From: Glebionis coronaria
Taxonomy: Eukaryota > Streptophyta > Magnoliopsida > Asterales > Asteraceae
Length of the DNA stretch: 64,000 nt
Direction of reading: 5' to 3'
Assembly: GCA_025667525.1 (NCBI GenBank)
Contig: CM046874.1
Location: 666,154,737 to 666,218,736, forward strand
Below are positions 23,156 through 33,883 of the stretch, piece after piece. Under the pieces are notes generated by a model, which worked only from the letters and a program-made list of their open reading frames with translations, was not told the DNA's origin and ran no database searches. A program made the position numbers and the translations under genes. Positions within the stretch are counted from its first letter, which is position 1; every line of letters begins with the position of its first letter.

Positions 23156-23839
23156 CCAGAATGTCTAGCCCAATGATAGGTCCAAGGGTAACAGCTTTTT
23201 CATCTTTCTAGCTAAGCATAAAACTCCCCAAGTTCAGAAATTAGTTAAGTACGGCTCTCTACCACCTGTAGAATTATAAGTCTAACTCAAAGTAAGATCA
23301 CAACATAGGGTTAAGGGTGGGATGTTATGGACTAACAGTTTTTGGACTATGAATGACGTGTCTTAGACTCCCTGCATAAACTATAACACCTAGCACGAAT
23401 CATTAAACTAGGCAAAAGCCCAAAACCTTCCAAGCCACAATGGGAGGTTATTGGTAGGACCATCAGTTGCAAACTCAGGCATCTTATATTCCTAGATGTC
23501 CTCATAATCATCAAACAAAAACCGAAAGCAAACTTCTCCGTATAGGTGCACAAGTCCAATTCAGTATACATACGAGTTCTAATACACCAAAAGGCCAAAA
23601 CCAAATCATCACAGTCCTTTATAAAAAATCAGGAGCCAGAAACCTACAACTTACATACAATATCTGAAACGCGCAATTCATACAAATCCGAAACAAGACG
23701 TAATGTTACGAAAACAGGTCCTTAGACTATTAGAGTTGTATCGATAGAGGTAAAATCTTGTTAACAATCAATAACATTATTGTTACTATATCAGGTGAAT
23801 ATGAAACTAATTAGTAGTCCCTGTATACCTTCAAATCAA
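23156..23839. other. Intergenic stretch without a recognised feature
   Basis: The sequence resumes the host locus interrupted at 11,780. It is of mixed composition with no conserved frame on either strand and no terminal repeats that I can see. Confidence 0.6.
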
Positions 23840-24165
23840 TGATAAGAACCGGATCGATAGAAGAGATAAAAGGATAGATAAGCTATAACAATGGGATAAC
23901 CCGACCCCCCGATGGCTTATATTAATGAGATAAACCGACCCCCAGATTGATAACCAAATCAATACTTTAATTCATATTCAACATAATAAACATTACAACA
24001 TTGATCACCCTATATAGTAATCCTATTCTTGTAGAACAAGACGGATCCTAATCTTTTCCTAATTGAAACATATATATTAAATAAATAAACTATTTTAATA
24101 TTTATTCCATAAATACTTATTCCAGGGATCATATCATTACTCCGCCCCGCAAAAACACCTTGTCC

Positions 24166-24671
24166 TCAAGGTGTTGCTTCAAAATGTCCGCCGTGAGTAA
24201 TTCCAGGATCCCAAACTCTCCTTTGAACTACTCTCGTCGCATGTCCGTCAGCACGAAGCTCAAAAAGTTGGATCACGTTATTTATCAGCCCACTTTTATT
24301 CCAATTTATTCGTGATTGATGGTAAGTGATCCCGGGATTCCATGTTCTTCTTTCTTCTACTCTCCCTAGATCACAATTAAGCCCCTCAAAATCCCTTAAA
24401 TCAATCCTAACAGCAAGTTTTTCCAACTCTGCACCAAAAATCTGTCCACCCATTTGTTGTTTCCTTTCCCCATGAGAAGGCACGTCCCTGCCCAATTCGG
24501 GTTCATGTGGTCTTGGCTATTTTCTGATTCCGGAACACCAATGTGTTTTGAATCCAAATTCTGAAGTATAACGTCTGTTTGTGGTGGGTTTTCCCCGACA
24601 TATCCATCAGCAACTTCAGAACCTGTGACATGAACACCTTTAACAACGTTGCCTTTCAACTCTTCTTTCAC
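24166..24671 (-). pseudogene. Residual coding region of the short LTR element, two overlapping frames
   Basis: Two minus-strand frames cover this part. The upstream one (24,671-24,396) runs through VVKGVHVTGSEVADGYVGEN. The downstream one (24,495-24,166) runs through RDVPSHGERKQQMGGQIFGA and RRVWDPGITHGGHFEATP. A single frameshift would make them continuous. The RVWDPGI end followed by a CTTGAGGACAAGG-type sequence next to the polypurine tract resembles the very C-terminal tail of some LTR-element polyproteins. That comparison is from memory and uncertain. Confidence 0.4.
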
Positions 24672-24839
24672 CTCCTCACCAATTGTATAACTTTGTCGGC
24701 TTCTTCCTTCTAAACGTAGGGTATTTTAAATCGGTTTTGCGGGTACCTTGGTTGTTACTGGTGGCGATATAGGATTCCGGAAAGAATCAGTTAGATTTAT
24801 CATCTTTTCAATCTTTTGATTCCACTCTTCACGCCTCTT

Positions 24840-25049
24840 ATCCTCTTCAATATTTTGATTCAATTCTGCACGCCTCTTATCCTCTTTAGAAGCTCTAATA
24901 GCCATTTGTTCCCATCTTTGATTCCATTCATGCTGTTCTTGACACCTCTGATTCCATTGATGATATTCTTGACGCCTTTGACTCTATTTATGCCATTCTT
25001 GACACCTTTGATTCCGTTGATGCTATTCTTGCCACCTTTGTTCTTCCAT
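24840..25049 (-). repeat. Tandem coding repeat in the short LTR element (Gln/Arg/Trp-rich)
   Basis: Read on the minus strand from ATG 25,049, the frame encodes a repeated unit of the form QRxQExHxxN (about 10-11 residues, roughly 30 bp of DNA), at least five times. A charged segment with two copies of EDKRR follows. The composition suggests a long helix or coiled coil. Two TAG codons interrupt it. The other strand shows the same period as repeated TTGATTCCATT and TTCTTGACACC-type words. Confidence 0.65.
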
Positions 25050-25468
25050 TCCAGTAAGTTTTTTAATTTTTTTTTCTGATAAACAGTAGCCACCGATGAA
25101 CAGTAACAGATGAACAGTGTTTTTTGTTGTTAAAACCCTATAATCGAAACAACTCTGATACCAATTGATAAGAACCGGATCGATTAAAGAGATAAAAGGA
25201 TAGATAAGCTATAACAATGGGATAACCCGACCCTTCGATGGCTTATATTAATGAGATAAACCGACCCCCCAGATTGATAACCAAATCAATACTTTAATTC
25301 ATATTCAACATATTAAATATTACAGCATTGATCACCCTATATAGTAATCCTATTCTTGTAGAACAAGTCGGATCCTAATCTTTTCCTAATTGAAACATAT
25401 ATATTAAATAAATAAACTATTTTAATACTTATTCCATAAATACTTATTCCAGGGATCATATCAATCAA

Positions 25469-25956
25469 CTAATCCAATGATATGAAATTCTTATACTTAT
25501 ACCGGCGCTCACATTTCACACCATAAAATTCGTAGGTAGTGGTAGCTTTTGGCCTATAACATACAACCAAAGAACCAAACTCACTTCAATTTCTATTTAA
25601 GTCCCCTTCAAGAAAAGTCGCTAACGCTTGTTTTGACCCCTGTACGGCTGTACGCTATGGTGCCGCCAAAGGTGCCACAGCGAGGTATACCACATTTTGT
25701 GCTCTAAATGAATTAGGACAATATGTCATAAGCTCCACCACTCAAATACCAAGCTGCATCGTAAACCTAACACAAACATGGTCCTAAACCAAAGGCGCAA
25801 AAATTCAATAACCCCCTCCTCACAGTTATTTAAAAACCTACTACATTACTAGTTATATATGAAAAAACAGAGACGAAGCCGGTAAGTGGTAACATCTCAA
25901 AAACACACTTATAAATTATAACACACAACCAAAGAAACACTCACTTCACTTTCTAT
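25469..25956. repeat. First unit of a diverged ~370-bp tandem duplication
   Basis: Words such as CATACAACCAAAGAA, TCACTTCA-TTTCTAT, GCTTGTTTTG, ACGCTATG, TGCCGCC and AAAGGCGCAAAA occur in this order here (about 25,550-25,800) and again across 25,920-25,956 plus 30,214-30,430. When the Copia element is removed the offset is about 370 bp. The element sits inside unit 2. No gene is seen. Confidence 0.65.
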
Positions 25957-26193
25957 TGTTATGGTTTTTACGAGTCTTCAGGAATAAGGTTTACCAAGTT
26001 TGATAAACACCTAGTCTCAAGGGTTGTTGAGATATTTTAGGAGTCCACTAAGTCTACTGGTTAGTTATTCAGTCGGCTAGTATTTACTTTTCAGTTGTAA
26101 ACTTCGGCTATTTAAAGCCTTTCTCTATCTCAATCATAAACAAGTCAGTTCACCTAAATTGTGAGTTACGATATTCTTTACACCAAACTAACA
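25957..26193 (+). repeat. 5' LTR of the Copia element
   Basis: A 237-bp copy, TGTTATGG to CTAACA. The TATA-like TATTTAAAG at 26,110-26,118 may start the transcript. It differs from the 3' copy by three substitutions and one T. Confidence 0.92.
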
Positions 26194-26272
26194 TTTGGTA
26201 TCAGAGCTCTTCATCTAGAGGGGTCTGACTTCAAATTTAAGAGTGACAGATAGTTGTGTGAGTGAGTGAAAA

Positions 26273-27874
26273 ATGACAACAGAAGGAAGTAGTTTCGGTC
26301 AACCAAACATTCCAAAGTTTGATGAAGACCACGATCATTGGAGTCTACTTATGGAGAATTTGTTGCGGTCGAAGGAATAATGGGTCGTTGTTGAGAATGG
26401 AATTCCAGAAGAAGAAGAGAATCAGACACCCGCTCAAATAAAGAACCTTGAAGATATGAAGCTGAAGGACTTTAAGGCGAAAAATTATTTGTTTTCGTCG
26501 ATTGACAAGTCGATTTTGAAGACCATCACCAAGAAGGAAACTTCAATGTAGTTGTGGGATGCAATGAAGATGAGATATCAAGGTAATGTTCAAGTTCAGA
26601 GAGCACAACTCAACCGGTTAAGGAGAGATGTTGATATCCTAGCAATGAAAACAGGAGAATCTGTTACTAGTTACTTTGGAAGAGTGTTAGATGTGGCTAA
26701 TGAAATGAGAAACTTTGGAGAGAAAATAGAAGATGTGAAGATTGTCGAGAAGATATTAAGAACACTAACAGACAAATGGAACTTTGTTGTCTGCTCAATT
26801 GAAGAATCCAAGGATGTAGATCAAATGACAGTAGATGAACTTCAAAGTTCTCTACTGGTGCATGAACAGAAGTTCAAAAGGAGTCATGATGATGAAGATA
26901 TACAAGCGTTGAAGGTGACATTTGACGATAGTCGAGGTGGTAGAGGGCGTGGACGATTTTCTCCAAGAGGCCGTGGAAGAGGAAGAGGGAGAACCATGCC
27001 TTCCAGAGACATGATTGAGTGCTATAAGTGTCACAAGCTGGGACATTACCAGTTTGAGTGCTCGGACTGGAATAGGAGGCTAACTATGTGGTTGTTAATG
27101 ACAATGAATGGTGGGCTGTGTAAGATTTTTCATCTACATAAAGGTTTGATTATGGAGACTGAAATGTCTACAAATAGAATGTTTATAACACATGCTGAAC
27201 CACAAGTCAATCTAAGTGGTAAAGAAGAAACTTGTCTCATCACCAAAGGGCAAGACCTGTCACAACTTTGGCATAGGAGATTGGGGCACTTGAGCTACAT
27301 AATGTTAAAGCAGCTAGGGAGTAAAGAAATGGTTCAAGGTTTGCCATCCATAGAGAATGTTTCTGATATATGCAAGGATTTCTTAGTAGGAAAACATCAT
27401 CGTGAACCATTTCCATGTAAAAGCACATGGAGAGCAAATGAGTTGCTTGAGCTTGTACATGCTGACCTTTGCGGACCAATCAGCCCTGCATCAAATGGTG
27501 ACAAAAGGTATATTTTATGTTTTATTGGTGATTTTAGTAGAAAAGGTTGGGTATATTTTTTTACAGAGAAGTCTGAGGCATTTTACTACTTCAAATGCTT
27601 TAAGAAATTAGTTGAAAAAGAAACAGGTTTCGCACTTAAGTGTCTAAGAACCGACAGAGGGGGTGAATTTAACTCTACAGAATTCAATGAAATGTGCAAG
27701 GAAAATGGGATACGAAGACAACTTACACCCGCTTACACTCCTCAACAAAACGGTGTCTCGGAACGTAAAAACAGGACTCTTCTTAACATGGCTAGAGCGG
27801 TCTTGTCTGACCAAGGAATGCCTAAACGTTTTTTGGGCAAAGGCCGTGAATTGGAGCAACTATGTATTGAATAG
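26273..27874 (+). pseudogene. Copia Gag and integrase with a deleted protease
   Basis: The frame starts at ATG 26,273 (MTTEGSSFGQPNIPKFDED) and has stops TAA 26,378-26,380 and TAG 26,549-26,551. Then it is open from 26,552. The gag domain (about 26,552-26,880), an Arg/Gly-rich tract and the knuckle CYKCHKLGHYQFEC follow (about 27,020). Soon after comes the GAG-pre-integrase motif LWHRRLGHLS. The aspartic protease that should lie between them is absent, so several hundred bases are missing near 27,060-27,125. The integrase core keeps HADLCGP, RTDRGGEF and NGVSERKN. An extra T in the run 27,829-27,834 shifts the frame. Confidence 0.9.
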
Positions 27875-28349
27875 ATGTCCTAATGCAGCTCTAAAGGACA
27901 TCACACCAGAAGAAGCATGGAGTGGTAATCGCCCCTCTATTTCACATATGCGGGTATTTGGATGTTTAGCAAACGTTCATATACCGAAACAACAGAGGAC
28001 GAAGCTTGATGATAGAAGTATGAAGTGTGTATTCCTAGGATTCGGCGATGAATCTAATGCCTATAAGTTGCTTAATCCCAAGACTAACAAAATCATAGTT
28101 AGTAGGGATGTTATTTTTCAAGAAGACAAAGGATGGGAATGGAGCAAAACACATTCAGAAGATGGTTTGATTGACTTAGAATGGGATGATGCGGCCAATA
28201 TTCCTAACACTAACGAGGGTGATGATGTAGTTGTGGTCGCTGAGGAAGAAGATGTCGCTGCCACAAATGAAGATGATGCTTCTATTAGGACTAATATGCA
28301 TCATGGGAGGGTTAACACGAGAAGTGGGTACAGGCTCCTGGGTGGATGA
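27830..28349 (+). pseudogene. Copia integrase C-terminal part, shifted frame
   Basis: After the T-run frameshift the polyprotein continues in a second frame with VNWSNYVLNRCPNAALKDIT, EEAWSGNRPS, HMRVFGCLANVHIP, KCVFLGFGDESNAYKLLNP and VSRDVIFQED. This is the region between integrase core and reverse transcriptase. It ends in TGA 28,347-28,349, and another frame change leads into the reverse transcriptase. Confidence 0.9.
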
Positions 28350-29188
28350 ATGATTATGTATCAGGTGATGAACTAGAAGATGTTGAATTAAACTTGTCCA
28401 TGGCAGAAAAATCAGATCCGGTCTCTGATCCAATTTCGTACAATGAAGCTGTTAAAAAGAAGCATTGGAGGACTGCCATGATGGATGAAATCAAGTCTAT
28501 TTAGAAGAACAGTACATAGAGTTTGGTTGAGTTGCCAAAAGGAGCTAAAACAGTGGGAGTTAAGTGGATCTGTAAGACCAAGTTGAACGAGAATGGAGAA
28601 CTACAAAAGTATAAAGCCCGTTTGGTTGCAAAAGGCTACTCACAAAGGTATGGTGTTGATTATTTAGAAGTGTATGCTCCGGTAGCTCGTATGGAAACAG
28701 TTAGAACTATTATTGCATTAGCTGCTCAACAAAGGTGGAACATTTATCAGTTAGATGTCAAATCTGTGTTTCTACATGGAAAGTTAAATGAGGATGTGTA
28801 TGTTGAGCAACCACAAGGTTTTGAAGTGAAGGGTTCGGAGAAGAAGGTGTACAAGCTGCATAAGGCACTTTATGGTATAAAACAAGCACCACGGGCTTGG
28901 CTTAACATGATTGATTCATTTTTTGTTGCCCAGGGATTCGAAAAATGCCCAAACGAGCAAACATTGTTCACCAAAAGGAACGAGGCAGGTAACCTACTTA
29001 TTGTTAGTATTTATGTTGACGATTTGATCTACACAAGAGACAATGAAACAATGTTGAATAACTTTAAGGCATCGATGATGAAGTCTTTTAAAATGACTGA
29101 TCTTGGAATAATGAGATATTTTCTCGGCATCGAAGTGTTACAAGGACATGAAGGGAACTTTATTTGTCAAAAGAGGTATGCAACATAG
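28350..29188 (+). pseudogene. Copia reverse transcriptase, catalytic motif intact
   Basis: The lead-in contains SYNEAVKKKHWRTAMMDEIK followed by TAG at 28,502-28,504 and 28,517-28,519. From 28,523 the RT frame is open: VGVKWICKTKLNENGE, KARLVAKGYSQ, YAPVARMETVR, QLDVKSVFLHG, LYGIKQAPRAW and the active site YVDD (29,012-29,023). TAG 29,186-29,188 interrupts it before RNase H. The body is well kept despite the breaks around it. Confidence 0.92.
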
Positions 29189-29883
29189 GTGCTAAAACGT
29201 TTTGGTATGTGGGAGTGTAAAGCTGTGAAGACACCAATTGCTCGTGGTATGGAACTCAACAAAGATGAAAGCGGAGTTGTTGTTAGTGAGTCTTATTATA
29301 AGCAAATTGTGGGGTGCCTAATGTATCTTACTGCTACACGTCCATATATTATGTATGGGGTAAGTCTTGTAAGTAGGTACATGAGTAAACAAACTGAGAT
29401 GCATACGCAGGCAATAAAAAGAATATTGAGGTATCTCAAGGGAACATTGGAATTCGGAGTCATGTATCAAACAAGAAAAGGAGGGGTCATCGGTTACACG
29501 GATAACAATTATGCTCGCGATACAGATGATAGAAAAAGCACCTTTGGCTACGTCTTCATTCGTCCAAAAAACAACCAATTGTCACCTTATCTACTACAGA
29601 AGCGAAATTTGTTGCAGCTGCAGGGTGCTCAACACAAGCAATCTGGTTGAATAGGGTTCTTGAGAAGATAGGTTGTGCAAGTAAAGGTGGTGTTACGATC
29701 TATTGTGACAACAACTCAACAATTAAACTCTCTAAGAATCAAATGATGCATGGTAGGAGCAAGCACATTGATGTTCGTTTCCATTTTCTGCGTGATCTGG
29801 TGCAAAGTGGAACAATTAACTTAAGGTATTGTGACACTAAAGAGCAACTTGCTGATATAATGACTAAGCCATTGCCAACATAA
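29189..29883 (+). pseudogene. Copia RNase H, frameshifted
   Basis: The upstream half has YYKQIVGCLMYLTATRP, SRYMSKQTEMH, KRILRYLKGT and the first acidic part GYTDNNYA. Near 29,560 a short internal deletion removes the GAVSW region and shifts the frame. The sequence resumes with KKQPIVTLSTTEAKFVAA and from 29,647 runs to RSKHIDVRFHFLRD, CDTKEQLADIMTKPL and TAA 29,881-29,883. Between the stop and the 3' LTR is an 87-bp untranslated stretch. Confidence 0.9.
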
Positions 29884-29970
29884 GTATTTGAGAGGCTTCG
29901 AAGTTTGTTGGGAGTTAGCAAGCTGGAAGTGTAAGCTAACTTGTTTCAACAGTTAGCTTATGGGAGGGAA

Positions 29971-30208
29971 TGTTATAGTTTTTACGAGTCTTCAGGAATA
30001 AGGTTTGCCAAGTTTGATAAACACCTAGTCTCAAGGGTTGTTGAGATATTTTTAGGAGTCCACTAAGTCTACTGGTTAGTTATTCAGTCGGCTAGTATTT
30101 ACTTTTCAGTTGTAAACTTCGGTTATTTAAAGCCTTTCTCTATCTCAATCATAAACAAGTCAGTTCACCTAAATTGTGAGTTACGATATTCTTTACACCA
30201 AACTAACA
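29971..30208 (+). repeat. 3' LTR of the Copia element
   Basis: A 238-bp copy directly after the polypurine tract, ending AACTAACA. Target duplication TCTAT follows. Confidence 0.92.
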
Positions 30209-30213
30209 TCTAT

Positions 30214-31130
30214 TTATTTTACGTTCAAAGATGATTTTCATTAAGGCTTGTTTTGGGGCAGGCCACGATAACGCTATGTTGTCGCCACTTAAATCCATAG
30301 TGAGTTCATCATAAACTATGGCACAATCCGGCGTACACTAAAAAACCCGATAACGTTGTTTTTTTAACATGTTTTTTTAATAATAGCCGGTCGTAAACAA
30401 GTTGTAAGAGGACACTAAAAGCAAAGGCGCAAAAGTTGACTAACAACCGAGACGAAACATCATTCTTAACTGTCTGGTTCAGTTTGTAAAGTATAATTAA
30501 AACTAAAAAAAACATGATAATCTGAATCAACAGATATTAATTACGAGATTAGAGTTAAATTATAAAAAGTAAGGATGAAGGTAAGTAATATATACATATG
30601 AAGCTTTAATTGACTCCGTTAATCATCTTCCTATCATTTTCCTCTTCGTTTTCGTCTCTCACGCGCCGTCGATTAATCTCACGCGCCGCTTGTGCTTTTG
30701 TTTTCCCGCCTCTTGTTTTTTTTGGGTGTAAATGAAGTTTAGTACATAAGTGGGTCAAGAACCGAATAGAAGTGACTCGGTCGATTTTTTGTTTTGCGTC
30801 AGTTAGTTCGGTTTAGACGGGTTGAATGTGTTTTCCTTAGGTTTTGCCTGAAGACTGAAGTCCTGAACCAAACCAAACTGAGCCAAACTAAAACCCCGTG
30901 TTAGCAATGGGGCTCAAACGAAGAGGCATAATCTCTTCACTATACCTTTGCTTTTAGTGTTAAATCAATGGAATCACATATAATTCGTTATTAGAGCATG
31001 GGATATAGTTTGAAGTTTTCGTGCTAAGTCGTGACAAAAGTACATATCACATAATTAACTCATTTTCAACATTCAAAGTTTTGTGATTTTTCCTTTTGTA
31101 GTATAGATAATTTTCTGAGCATTGCAAATA
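30214..31130. other. Intergenic; continuation of the duplicated unit, no gene seen
   Basis: 30,214-30,560 completes the second unit of the ~370-bp duplication. 30,560-31,130 has a pyrimidine-rich patch (ATCTTCCTATCATTTTCCTC) and otherwise no conserved frame. Confidence 0.5.
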
Positions 31131-31640
31131 TTAGTTATCTTTGGGTCCGTTTGGTTGGGGGAAATTGAAGGATATTGGGGGATTATTCAAAACATTTACG
31201 TTCTAATTTCCTCCGTTTATTGTGTTTTGTATGACAAACGAAGGAATTTAATTTACTCGAAATTTATCTTTTATAAACTTTTTTCTAGTCTTTTTTATTC
31301 GGGTTTTTGTGTTTATATTAAAAATTATAAAATTTAAAATATATATAAAAAATTATTTTTCGGTTTTTACTCTTTTAAATAGCAAAAATAAAATTTATAT
31401 AAATTTTTTTATTAAATTTATAAAAAATTACATACATTTTATAAATTTCATAATTTTTTTTTATAATATTTATAATTTTTATAAAAAATTTTATATAAAG
31501 TTTATAAATTTTTTTTATAAATTTTATAAAAAAATTACATAAATTTTTTTATAAAATTTATACAATTTTTTTATAAACTTTATGTAAAAATTATATAAAT
31601 TTTTTATAAATATCGTATAAATTTTTTATAAATTTAAAAT
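31130..31640. repeat. AT-only low-complexity tract with self-complementary words
   Basis: From about 31,320 to 31,640 the sequence is almost entirely A and T, built from variants of TTTATAAATTTTTTATAAA that are self-complementary. It begins after GGGTCCGTTTGGTTGGG (31,142), a phrase typical of plant MITE or foldback ends. I could not find the matching right end. The apparent open frames here are poly-Lys/Ile/Phe artefacts. Confidence 0.6.
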
Positions 31641-31859
31641 TCTAGAATTTCAGTATATTATTTATTTCGAAAACGAAATTGACCTGAGTCGAATCTGTTA
31701 CACCGGTAATCCGATGACATGACCAGCTCCAGAGATTAAAAAACCGGTTTGTAGCTCTTGACCAAATCTCAAAACAGGTTTCAAAAGACTGACTATCTCA
31801 TCTTCCTTTTTAAAACACACACAATTACACAAACATACTCAATTCTAGTACAGTAAGAA

Positions 31860-33425
31860 ATTAGGGTTTCATCCAATTGAAGTCAACTATTTTGTAGATT
31901 TTGACCAGATCTGAATTAGGTATTCATTTTATGTTTCTGATTGATTAATCATTATAGTATTTACATTATTATTAGTTTGGATGGTAACGTTTTTTTGTCC
32001 TTTTGTGATGAAGGTTTTGAGGCGAAATGTGTAGTCTTATTTGGGCTCGGCATATACAACAAATATGCGGCTTTCATATTCCACAAGAATTAAACGTAAT
32101 ACATCATGATATAAAGGTTTCATTAATTACCTTTTAGTTTTGTGTTTTTTGTATGATTTGTTGGCGAGTTATTAATGCTATTAATTTGTTTTTTAAAATA
32201 AGCCACAAAAAAGTGGGCTTATTAAAACTTAAATAAGCCATAAGCCTGCTATATAAGCCTAAACAAACACTTCCTAATTGTTTCTGTCTTTTCATTTGTT
32301 TTCATAGCAAGTTTGATAAATTTAGAGCCATTTTGCTAGTCCCTGTTGTCACAATAACTTAACAATTACTCCCTCTTATCACAGAATTGGTCAAAATTAG
32401 AGGCAGAAACCCGATCTCGCCTCACTCTCACCGACGCACCTGATCTTCAAAAGCGGATTCCGATATTATTCAATCGATTCATTCACCTCACTACCTTATC
32501 TCTTCGCTCCACCAATCGTCGTCACTCAATCATTAATGATTCAGATATCGTCCTTGCGACATCAATGTGCCCTAATCTGACATGCCTACAACTCCGTGAT
32601 TGCACTGCTATTACTAATGCTGGGGTGTCTCTCTTCTCTAAACACTCTGGAAAATTGAAGTTTTTCTGTTGTGATGCTTGTGATTTTGATCAAGTTGCTC
32701 TGTTTGCGTTGCTGGACAATTGTCCACAACTCGAGGCTCTCTCTCTTAGGTCTATTCGTTACATTGGGCCTGACTCTGTCTCCCAGCATGTTACTGATCG
32801 TGCTAAAGCCACAAGGAGGCCACTTAAGGCTTTTGAGCTTTCCCGGTATTATGGTACTCTATTTCTCGCCCCCTGCATTCTATCCCCTCATACTTTGACA
32901 TCTATAAAACTTATTAGCTGCTGGGGAACGTGGGAGATGTTTAAGTGTTTTCTTCCCGAGGATGACGAGGATAATACTTGCTTGTTGAATGTTTATCTTC
33001 AATATACTTCCCTAACTGACGATGGTCTTTCTTTACTGGCTCGATGTCAATGTTTACGGGATCTTACTCTAGTCAGTAATCCATGTTGTACCGAGTCTGG
33101 ATTGCTTACTGTACTTGAGGCTTGTACAGGGTTGATTAGGCTGTGTATTGATGATGGCAGATTGAGGTCTAACTTTGGCGATCGAACTTTGTTTGCTGTA
33201 GCTAACCACTCCCTTGAGATGCAGTAACTAGTTTTTATTGGTGTTCGAGCTACTTCGGATGGTTTACAAAATATCAGTACGAGTTGTCTCAAATTGGCGA
33301 GCTTACATCTTTCAAAGAGCAGGACGATCAGTGACATTGAGTTGGACTGCTTAGCTTCTGATTGTCGTTCCCTAAAACATTTCGTCATTGAAGATTGTTG
33401 TAATGTGTCTAATCAGGGGGTGTGA
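31860..33425 (+). pseudogene. F-box/LRR protein gene of the SKIP2/VFB type, truncated
   Basis: A 5' leader (GAAATTAGGGTTTCATCC) ends at a donor GGTATT near 31,919. Exon 1 is 32,027-32,116 (MCSLIWARHIQQICGFHIPQ...), with donor GT at 32,117. Exon 2 begins after CAG at 32,385 and reads EAETRSRLTLTDAPDLQKRI and then leucine-rich repeats: MCPNLTCLQLRDC, LLDNCPQLEALSLR, LLARCQCLRDLTLVSNP and LLTVLEACTGLIRLCIDD. This order matches VFB/SKIP2 proteins, substrate-recognition subunits of SCF ubiquitin ligases. TAA at 33,225-33,227 interrupts it. The homologous frame goes on (SDIELDCLASDCRSLKHFVI) to TGA 33,423-33,425. The N-terminal F-box is not recognisable and the C-terminal repeats are missing, so function is unlikely. 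Confidence 0.8.
32190..32275. repeat. Small foldback (AATAAGCC-type) in the intron
   Basis: AAATAAGCCACAAAAAAGTG, GGCTTATTAAAAC and CATAAGCCTGC-type words form short hairpins in the first intron. The same family appears at 33,675-33,790, 39,430-39,500 and 39,640-39,715, always beside copies of exon 1, and around 49,200 in reverse. It therefore travelled with the duplications. Confidence 0.5.
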
Positions 33426-33442
33426 GACGGTTGTTTTGCGAA

Positions 33443-33541
33443 ATGTCTAGTCTTATTTGGGCTCGGCATATACAACAAATATGCCGCTTTGATATTCCAG
33501 AAGAAGATTCAGAATTAAACGTCATACATCATGATATAAAG
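33443..33541 (+). pseudogene. Second copy of the F-box/LRR exon 1
   Basis: ATG 33,443 opens MSSLIWARHIQQICRFDIPE... and ends ...HHDIK at 33,541, followed by GT as in the first copy. It is 33 codons long, three more than the first copy, which lacks an EED-type insertion. The intron start GTTTCATTAATTACCTTTT is shared. No exon 2 follows within several kilobases, so this is an orphan exon created by tandem duplication. Confidence 0.8.
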
Positions 33542-33883
33542 GTTTCATTAATTACCTTTTACTTTCTGTTTTTTTATGAATAATGGCGTTAATTTTGTTG
33601 TTAGACTAGCTGTTAAGTTTGCACACAATGATGTGTTTGTTCCTGCTATAAATACCTGGCTTATTGCTTATATTGTTTTTGGCTTATGTTACATAAGCTC
33701 ACTTTTTCTACCCACAAAAAACTGAGCTTATTAAACATAATCCCCAAACTTAAATAATCCATAAGCCGGCTATATAAGCCGAAACAAACACTCCTTAATT
33801 ATTTCTGTCTTTTCATTTGTTTACATAGCTAGTTTGATAAATTGAGAGCTTGTTTGTTGATTATTTTGATAGTCCCGGTTATA

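Larger units (their letters stand above)
23840..25463 (-). mobile_element. Short non-autonomous LTR retrotransposon (TRIM/LARD-like)
   Basis: Two LTRs of 297 and 298 bp (23,840-24,136 and 25,166-25,463) begin TGATAAGAACC and end GATCATATCA. The 5-bp target duplication ATCAA flanks them at 23,835-23,839 and 25,464-25,468. Beside the right LTR the minus strand reads TGGTATCAGAG (25,153-25,163), the initiator tRNA-Met primer site. Beside the left LTR it reads GCGGGGCGGAGTAA, a polypurine tract (24,137-24,150). The element is therefore minus-oriented. The 1,029-bp interior has no reverse transcriptase, so it needs proteins from another element. I count about 11 differences between LTRs (nearly 4%), older than the Athila and Copia copies. 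Confidence 0.92.
25957..30208 (+). mobile_element. Ty1/Copia LTR retrotransposon, defective
   Basis: LTRs of 237 and 238 bp (25,957-26,193 and 29,971-30,208) begin TGTTAT and end AACTAACA, with target duplication TCTAT at 25,952-25,956 and 30,209-30,213. The primer site TGGTATCAGAGC (initiator tRNA-Met) is at 26,196-26,207 and the polypurine tract TGGGAGGGAA is at 29,961-29,970. The domain order gag, integrase, reverse transcriptase, RNase H is that of Copia. I count four LTR differences (about 1.7%), so it is young. The protease region is deleted, and stops and frameshifts break the polyprotein. Confidence 0.95.

Noticed and set aside
31309..31542. 77-codon Lys/Ile/Phe/Tyr frame
   Set aside because: A by-product of A/T-only low-complexity sequence.
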